Assembly (NCBI GenBank): GCA_904419105.1
Contig: CAJFQR010000151.1
Location: 11,164 to 37,122 of the forward strand
Source of the DNA: Candidatus Avimicrobium faecavium
GTDB lineage: Bacteria; Bacillota; Clostridia; Oscillospirales; Ruminococcaceae
Direction of reading: 5' to 3'
Length of the DNA: 25,959 nucleotides
Below are positions 24,235-25,959 of the stretch, in pieces. Made by a program: the position numbers and the translations under genes. The first letter of the stretch is position 1. Every line of letters starts with the position of its first letter. The notes under the pieces are model-generated. The model saw only the letters and a list, made by a program, of their open reading frames with translations, was not told where the DNA came from and did not search any database.

Positions 24235-25959
24235 TCAAACTTTTTCCCTGTGTATTTGTTCCGTTTCAAAACCAGAGGATTCATCGCGTTCCTCCAATGG
24301 CACCATTTTTCCGAGCCAAGGGCGTAGGAACACAGCTGCATCTTTCCGATTGAGCTGATCATGGATCTTCTGATTGTAGTAGTTCCGGAGGCACTGATAG
24401 CAGGAGGTGTCACAATTGCAATCATCCACTATCTCTAACGCTCGACGAAGAACCTGCTGAAATGCTATCCCATCCTCTGTGACTATTCGGCGAACGTGTC
24501 CGGCACCACCCGCCACAGCATCATAGAGAATGATAGTATAAAGTATCATTCCTCCAACTTCTGTGCGGAAAAGGCACCCTTTTATATCTGTGCGCTCGAT
24601 TCCCATTTCACGGGAGAGCCCCTCAAGCAAGGCATAGAGGACCGAGATCATCGTATTCAGATCAGCAGCCTTCGGTGTCTCAAAGGTGATTTTAGCTACA
24701 TCCGTCTTAAAATCATGAGAGAGCAGATATTCCTTGCTTTTTCCCTCTTTGTTAAGGCAGGGATATCCGCGACTGGTCTCATGAGATTTTGGCAGTACTT
24801 CCTCTGTTGCGTAGCCGCATGTCTGGCACACTTGGTATCTGGTACGCCCTACAACTACCAGGGTATCATTGGATGTAGACTCGATTTGTAGTTCCAGTCC
24901 ATTGACCGAAAAACGCAACTTCCGAATCAAATTCCGATGGGGATCACCGATGTAGTAGTCATCAGTCTTATGGTCATGTTCCGGGCGGTGCATGGGAACA
25001 TCTTTTGGCTTGGGCTCTGCGCAGAACCCCATTCTGGGTTCCAAGGTCCTCTGCCATTTCACGCGAGGGATCGTCTGATGACAGGAGACACACTCCCGAC
25101 CGCTACCGGTCACAGGTTCTCGAGTAAAATTCGGTTGCCCACAATGGGGGCAGGAAGGGCAGTACCAACCCTCTTCCCATTTGTTTCCGGCATTGCGCCC
25201 AGGCATTTTCCGTATATATCGGCTGACATACATCTTTCCATCTGCTACAACCTCTGCTCCCGGCGCATACTCTGCAATTGCCATTTGGAGATCCCGAGCT
25301 AACTGGAGGGATTTATCCTTTCCGTATGCGCTTACATCAGGAATCAGTTCCACGGTATCCACAGGGAATCCGTATTTGGGGAGAACATTGTTACGAACCA
25401 GAAATCCAATCAGGCTCTTTCTTCCGCTTTTGTCTTCTTTCGCACAGCGGAAATTGCGGAGACTGCGGCTCCATGCTCCGGCACCCTCATCATCATGACT
25501 TGCTCTGCACTTTTTCAGTGCATTCTCCATCTCTGTGACTGTTCCGCGGAAATCCTGTACAGCGACCTCAAGAACACCATCCTCACCGCATAGACGCTCC
25601 ACCCACGTGAAGTCGGGAATTCCCATGCGGTTGTGCATGGCTGCAGGAATGGAACGAAGCAGGAGCTGACGCAGTTCTTCCGGCTTTTTGTCCAAGAATG
25701 CTTTCAGGAGTTCATAGCCACCCTCATTCAAAAGCACAGTTTGATCATCGCCGGCATAGACCTCCGGATGGGCGGCGAAGAAGGAACTGAGCGCCACAGC
25801 AAAAATATGGCGATTGAGAATCTTCTCATTCTCTATTTCAAACACCGGCGCCTTGATTTTACCACTTATCATGTTGGACGGATTCTGGTAGTAGGTGAAA
25901 TCATGAGAGGAGAGTTTGGCGTATGTAAGGACAAAGGCGGCAGAGTGCTTCGCACGGCC
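24235..25959 (-). CDS. SF2 helicase C-terminal part with DUF1998 domain, 5' end outside window
   Basis: The frame is open to the right edge: before the Met at 25872 it reads GRAKHSAAFVLTYAKLSSHD, which looks like the end of a helicase motif VI (QRAGRAGR). The visible 574 codons therefore continue a larger helicase. Cysteine clusters suggest zinc sites: CPSCPHCGQ, CVSCH, CQTCG and CNCDTSCYQC. The C-terminal LYDAVAGGAGHVRRI and CDTSCYQCLRNYYNQ segments are the DUF1998 signature, found in DrmB of DISARM phage defence and in MrfA/YprA-type repair helicases. The fused helicase-DUF1998 layout could be a fused DrmA-DrmB-like protein or a stand-alone repair-type helicase. The genes beyond the edge would decide. 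Confidence 0.85.
   Translation of the reverse strand, partial: GRAKHSAAFVLTYAKLSSHDFTYYQNPSNMISGKIKAPVFEIENEKILNRHIFAVALSSFFAAHPEVYAGDDQTVLLNEGGYELLKAFLDKKPEELRQLLLRSIPAAMHNRMGIPDFTWVERLCGEDGVLEVAVQDFRGTVTEMENALKKCRASHDDEGAGAWSRSLRNFRCAKEDKSGRKSLIGFLVRNNVLPKYGFPVDTVELIPDVSAYGKDKSLQLARDLQMAIAEYAPGAEVVADGKMYVSRYIRKMPGRNAGNKWEEGWYCPSCPHCGQPNFTREPVTGSGRECVSCHQTIPRVKWQRTLEPRMGFCAEPKPKDVPMHRPEHDHKTDDYYIGDPHRNLIRKLRFSVNGLELQIESTSNDTLVVVGRTRYQVCQTCGYATEEVLPKSHETSRGYPCLNKEGKSKEYLLSHDFKTDVAKITFETPKAADLNTMISVLYALLEGLSREMGIERTDIKGCLFRTEVGGMILYTIILYDAVAGGAGHVRRIVTEDGIAFQQVLRRALEIVDDCNCDTSCYQCLRNYYNQKIHDQLNRKDAAVFLRPWLGKMVPLEERDESSGFETEQIHREKV

Overview
The window looks like chromosomal DNA of a high-GC, gut-type Clostridia (Oscillospirales-like Firmicute). 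This rests on style only: strong AGGAGG-type ribosome binding sites, the integrase and serine recombinase families, and GC-rich codon use. No species can be named. It reads as a defence island in three blocks.

Block 1 (1-12,342) is a complete type I-E CRISPR-Cas locus on the minus strand. A promoter near 12,340 drives cas3-cse1-cse2-cas7e-cas5e-cas6e-cas1-cas2/dnaQ, tightly packed with many overlapping start/stop codons. A very short leader (3,024-3,064) then leads into an array of at least 50 perfect 28-bp repeats at a strict 61-bp period, which runs off the left edge. The base next to each repeat, which should derive from the PAM, is almost always a pyrimidine on the crRNA strand. Cas2 is fused to a DnaQ-like exonuclease. 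Its first beta strand lies upstream of the only in-frame ATG, which suggests an N-terminal frameshift or an unusual start codon.

Block 2 (12,718-22,593) is bounded by two directly repeated 3' halves of an initiator tRNA-Met gene. Each is followed on the minus strand by its own intrinsic terminator and flanked on the other side by an identical 26-nt GGGTCAG arm-type repeat. It appears to be an integrated island. It carries a lower-GC two-gene operon, a RecQ-like helicase with a C-terminal phosphoribosyltransferase domain followed by a DprA-like protein. This is the best candidate for a little-described system and is reminiscent of the ShosTA PRTase/DprA pair. The rest of the block is a tyrosine integrase, an MscS-type channel with a proline-rich membrane-anchored partner, and a minus-strand serine-recombinase operon with a frameshift.

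Block 3 (22,594-25,959) starts a second island at the same kind of attachment site. It has tandem strong promoters driving a short two-hairpin RNA, a broken small ORF, an unrecognised 191-aa protein, and the C-terminal part of a large helicase with a DUF1998 domain (DrmB/MrfA-like), cut by the right edge. The intact 5' half of the tRNA gene should lie beyond the right edge.
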